A stretch of 8,677 nucleotides of DNA. It comes from an archaeon (GTDB lineage Archaea > Thermoproteota > Nitrososphaeria > Nitrososphaerales > Nitrosopumilaceae). Made by a program: the position numbers and the translations under genes. The notes beneath the pieces were generated by a model. The model had not been told where the DNA came from, searched no databases, and was given only the letters and a program-made list of their open reading frames with translations. Each line of letters starts with the position of its first letter. Position 1 is the first letter of the stretch. This document shows positions 6,071 to 8,677 of this stretch, one piece after another. The stretch covers positions 1-8,677 of the forward strand of contig SBBK01000063.1 in the NCBI GenBank assembly GCA_005240025.1. The letters are read 5' to 3'.

Positions 6071-6412
6071 TTGCATGCATGCGAGTTTTGTAATTCAAGA
6101 TTTGGGGACAGGAGATGTTATTTTTGCCAAAAATGTGTCTGTGCCTCATGCATGACTGACGACAGAACACGTTGTAAGCGGTGCTACATCAACAAAACAA
6201 AGATTGGCTGGAAGCTCATACTAAAAAGAAACAAAATGATCTGGGGCTTTCTTGTGTTCATATGGTTTTACGCAGTTTTCCCAGGCCCCTTCATCCCAGG
6301 ACTACATTCTGGATATTACGTGGTGTTTGTGATTGCGGCAGTCTTGTGTATGATACCGCTGGGCCTGATGATGTTTTTTTGGTCAAAGAATCCCCCTTCA
6401 TCGGATGTCTAG
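6071..6412 (+). CDS. Small membrane protein with an N-terminal FYVE-like zinc finger
   Basis: A 113-residue protein in two parts. Residues 4-38 hold nine cysteines: C4-x2-C7, C16-x2-C19, C22, C24-x2-C27 and C35-x2-C38. Eight form four CxxC pairs, enough for two zinc ions in a cross-brace. The spacing CxxC-x8-CxxC-x4-CxxC-x7-CxxC, with a Phe after the first pair, RR before the second pair and a Tyr after the last, recalls FYVE-type fingers in compact form. After a basic linker come two hydrophobic helices, about 56-70 and 82-104, with a Pro/Gly turn between (FPGPFIPG). The finger should face the cytoplasm by the positive-inside rule, since the linker is Lys/Arg-rich. The TTG start is used because there is no in-frame ATG ahead of the first CxxC. 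Function is unknown; binding of protein, nucleic acid or lipid are all open. Its stop overlaps that of leuB. Confidence 0.75.
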   Translation: MHACEFCNSRFGDRRCYFCQKCVCASCMTDDRTRCKRCYINKTKIGWKLILKRNKMIWGFLVFIWFYAVFPGPFIPGLHSGYYVVFVIAAVLCMIPLGLMMFFWSKNPPSSDV

Positions 6413-7422
6413 AGTAACGAGATTATTTCATTCGTGAATTCTTTGGTGGTCTTTGTTCCCCCAATGTCACGTGTCTTGATTCCTTTTTTTACCACGCCAT
6501 ACACAGCAGACTCCAGTTTGCCTGCTGCCTCGATACATTTTTTGTCGTTGTGTTTTGCTCCAAGCCATTCAAACATCATCTTTGCAGACAAGATAAATGA
6601 AGAAGGATTGGCTATTCCCTTTCCAGCAATATCAAATGCTGCGCCGTGCACCGGCTCAAAAAGTGCAAAGCTGTCCCCAATGTTTGCAGCTGGAGCCATC
6701 CCCAATCCTCCAACTACTTCGGCTGCCTCATCAGATAAGATATCCCCGAAAAGATTTGTCGTCACCATGACATCAAAGGAGTCAGGCCTTCGGATTAGAT
6801 TCATAGCACATGCATCCACATACATTTGTTCAAATTCGATGTCAGAATATTGTTTTGCAACATCGGCACAAACCCTCGAAAACAAACCATCTGTTTTTCT
6901 CATAACGTTGGATTTATGAATGCAGGTGACACGTTTTTTGTCATTTCTCTGCCTTGCGGTATCAAATGCGTATTTTGCTATTTTTCTTGATGCGCTTTCT
7001 GAAATAATCCTAAAGGCAACTGCGGCGTTTGCTATTTCAAACTCCTTGCCAGTGTAGAGATCTTCAGTGTTTTCTCGTACTATGACCAAGTCGATATTGT
7101 CCTTCAGGGCGTTCATTCCCGGATATGATTTTGCAGGCCTGATATTTGCATACAAATCAAGCATCCGCCTCAACACGACGATTACGTCTGCTGCAGATTC
7201 TCCAACTGGGGCTTTCATGCATGCGTCGGATTTTTTGATTGATTGTAAGGTATCGTCTGGAAGGGCCTGACCAAATTTTTTTAGTGCAAGATCTCCTGCC
7301 ATTAGTTTTTCGATTTTTAATTGTAGGCCAAGATTGTCATGTATGGCATCCAGTACGGAAATTGCAGATTCTGAAAGATCAGGCCCGATGCCATCACCAG
7401 TAATTAACGAAATACGGTACAT
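6409..7422 (-). CDS. leuB: 3-isopropylmalate dehydrogenase-type beta-decarboxylating dehydrogenase
   Basis: A 337-residue member of the isocitrate/isopropylmalate dehydrogenase family, complete and of normal length. It should oxidise and decarboxylate (2R,3S)-3-isopropylmalate to 2-oxoisocaproate with NAD, the third step of leucine synthesis. Seen in sequence: GDGIGP (9-14); substrate-binding arginines Arg85, Arg95 (NIRP) and Arg116 (VRENTED); Tyr123; Lys170 in HKSNVM; metal-binding Asp203, Asp227 and Asp231 in YVDACAMNLIRRP and LFGDILSDEAAE; and the cofactor loop EPVHGAAFDIAGKGIANP (256-273). VRENTED in place of bacterial LeuB's VRELTGG is shared by archaeal LeuB and by homoisocitrate and isocitrate dehydrogenases, so sequence alone does not exclude those. 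The leuA gene 13 bases upstream on the same strand makes the leucine role most likely. No Shine-Dalgarno is seen in that gap. Confidence 0.87.
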   Translation of the reverse strand: MYRISLITGDGIGPDLSESAISVLDAIHDNLGLQLKIEKLMAGDLALKKFGQALPDDTLQSIKKSDACMKAPVGESAADVIVVLRRMLDLYANIRPAKSYPGMNALKDNIDLVIVRENTEDLYTGKEFEIANAAVAFRIISESASRKIAKYAFDTARQRNDKKRVTCIHKSNVMRKTDGLFSRVCADVAKQYSDIEFEQMYVDACAMNLIRRPDSFDVMVTTNLFGDILSDEAAEVVGGLGMAPAANIGDSFALFEPVHGAAFDIAGKGIANPSSFILSAKMMFEWLGAKHNDKKCIEAAGKLESAVYGVVKKGIKTRDIGGTKTTKEFTNEIISLL

Positions 7423-7435
7423 TTGTTATTGCGCC

Positions 7436-8677
7436 TTAGCTACCAATCTTTTTTTGTTTTAGCATTTTCTTCAGCATGATTCGATTGATGCCATCCATTA
7501 CTGCCTGGACGCTGGTAATTACGATGTCTTCGCCAACTGATTTTGCAGATGCCGAGTTTCCATACGCATCTTCGACTTTGATGGTAACTTCACATAATGC
7601 GTCAGAGCCACCGGAGATTGAGTCCAGTTTGTATTCTTTTACTCGTACCTTTGCAGTCTCGCCGGTGATTTTTTGAATTGCATTCAGTGCCGCATCCACT
7701 GGGCCCACTCCATAATCGGTGCCAACAAAGTCTGTTCCGTCAATATTAATTTTGACAAATGCATACGGCATGTTACCAATGCCCGTAGAGACAGAAAATC
7801 CAGCAAGTTGCGCAATTCGCGTGATTGTGTGCTCGCCCAGGATTTCGTTCGCAATGGAAAGAAGTTCGACATCAGTAACATGCTTGCCCTGATCACCGAT
7901 TGCCTTTACCTTGTCCAGGATACTCCTAAGCTGTGCCTCGTTTGGCTTTATTCCATATTCATCAAGCATTGCCGAGACTCCGTGTATTCCTGCATGTTTT
8001 CCCACCTGAAGCCATCTTGTGCGGCCAACCAGTTCTGGATCAATTGGCTCGTATGTAAGCGGGTTACTTAGTATTCCATGGGTGTGTATTCCAGATTCGT
8101 GTCCAAAAGCGTTTTCGCCAACTATTGCCTTGTTTGGTTGTACTGCTATTCCGACAAGATTCGATACAAACTTGGATGTCTCATAAAGAAGATTTGTTTT
8201 GATGTTTGTATCCCATTTTTGGCCAAATTGCAAGCACCGTAACGCCATGACGAGTTCTTCGAGCGACGCATTTCCCGCACGCTCTCCAATCCCGTTTATC
8301 GTTACGTGTGCACACTGTGCTCCTGCCTGAATTCCAGAGATTGCGTTTGCCACAGCAAGCCCAAAGTCATTGTGACAATGGACGCTGACTGGCAATTTTG
8401 ACGCAGCAATGGCATCCTTTGTAATTTCGGCCATATAGTACGGAGTTGAGTATCCAACCGTGTCAGGAATATCAAGTCTGTCGGCTTTTGCTTTTGCGAC
8501 TTCCCCAAAGACATGCTTTAGAAACTGTCTGTCCGTTCTTGTTGCGTCCTCGGCAGAAAACTCTACCTGAAGGCCGTGGGCTTTGCCGTATTCAACTGCC
8601 TCGATTGCCTTTGCGAGTGCTTCCTCTCGTGTCATTTTTAGCTTGTATTGAAGATGAATGTCAGACGTTGCGATAAA
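7436..8677 (-). CDS. leuA: 2-isopropylmalate synthase (N-terminus outside the window)
   Basis: The C-terminal 413 residues of an alpha-isopropylmalate synthase, which condenses acetyl-CoA with 2-oxoisovalerate in the first committed step of leucine synthesis. The frame is open to the window edge, and the visible protein begins FIATSDIHLQYKLKMTREEA, an internal segment of the TIM-barrel domain, so the ATG at 8635 is not the start. Full-length members have about 500 residues. Visible features are the metal-binding VHCHNDFGLA, NGIGERAGNASLEE, and the subdomain with ENAFGHESGIHTHGIL. The C-terminal regulatory LeuA domain is intact, including DYGVGPVDAALNAIQKI, so leucine feedback inhibition is likely. 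Citramalate and homocitrate synthases are close relatives; the adjacent leuB favours isopropylmalate synthase. It is presumably the upstream gene of an operon with leuB. Confidence 0.9.
   Translation of the reverse strand, partial: FIATSDIHLQYKLKMTREEALAKAIEAVEYGKAHGLQVEFSAEDATRTDRQFLKHVFGEVAKAKADRLDIPDTVGYSTPYYMAEITKDAIAASKLPVSVHCHNDFGLAVANAISGIQAGAQCAHVTINGIGERAGNASLEELVMALRCLQFGQKWDTNIKTNLLYETSKFVSNLVGIAVQPNKAIVGENAFGHESGIHTHGILSNPLTYEPIDPELVGRTRWLQVGKHAGIHGVSAMLDEYGIKPNEAQLRSILDKVKAIGDQGKHVTDVELLSIANEILGEHTITRIAQLAGFSVSTGIGNMPYAFVKINIDGTDFVGTDYGVGPVDAALNAIQKITGETAKVRVKEYKLDSISGGSDALCEVTIKVEDAYGNSASAKSVGEDIVITSVQAVMDGINRIMLKKMLKQKKIGS

Noticed and set aside
1..8677. CRISPR array, insertion sequence, integrase attachment site or defence system
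   Set aside because: No regularly spaced repeats, transposase or recombinase coding, terminal inverted repeats or recognised defence genes were seen on either strand.

Overview
The window reads as chromosomal DNA of an ammonia-oxidizing-type archaeon (Nitrososphaerota/Thaumarchaeota, probably Nitrosopumilales). The support is an archaeal-type aspartyl-tRNA synthetase, archaeal-type leucine genes, a chlorite-dismutase/HemQ-like protein, a small protein resembling the thaumarchaeal DUF6659 family, moderate-to-low GC, TTG starts, and A/T-rich TATA-like boxes 20-35 bp ahead of several starts. The lineage is inferred from family resemblance only; nothing in the window fixes the genus.

Region 1 (1-2049, plus strand) is a tightly packed three-gene unit: the 3' part of a chlorite dismutase/HemQ-family gene, a DUF1802 gene whose ATG directly abuts the previous stop, and an aldo/keto reductase whose TTG start overlaps the DUF1802 stop. 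The packing suggests co-transcription and translational coupling.

Region 2 (2050-4708) looks accessory and decaying. A minus-strand remnant (about 2054-2558) reads as a broken small membrane protein and ends 4 bp from the reductase stop. An intact small DUF6659-like gene follows, then a convergent DppD/OppD-type ABC ATPase with no transporter partners in the window. A second remnant on the plus strand (about 4195-4602) carries several in-frame stops and apparent frameshifts.

Region 3 (4709-6412, plus strand) holds an archaeal-type aspS and a small membrane protein with an N-terminal cysteine-rich zinc finger of FYVE-like spacing.

Region 4 (6409-8677, minus strand) is part of a leucine operon: leuA (2-isopropylmalate synthase, N-terminus outside the window) followed 13 bp later by a leuB-type beta-decarboxylating dehydrogenase. 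The leuB and zinc-finger stops share one CTAG tetranucleotide.

Most intact genes are housekeeping or metabolic. The less ordinary elements are the coupled Cld/DUF1802/AKR unit, the two gene remnants flanking a lone ABC ATPase, the FYVE-like archaeal membrane protein, and the AspRS residues at the positions that govern tRNA discrimination.
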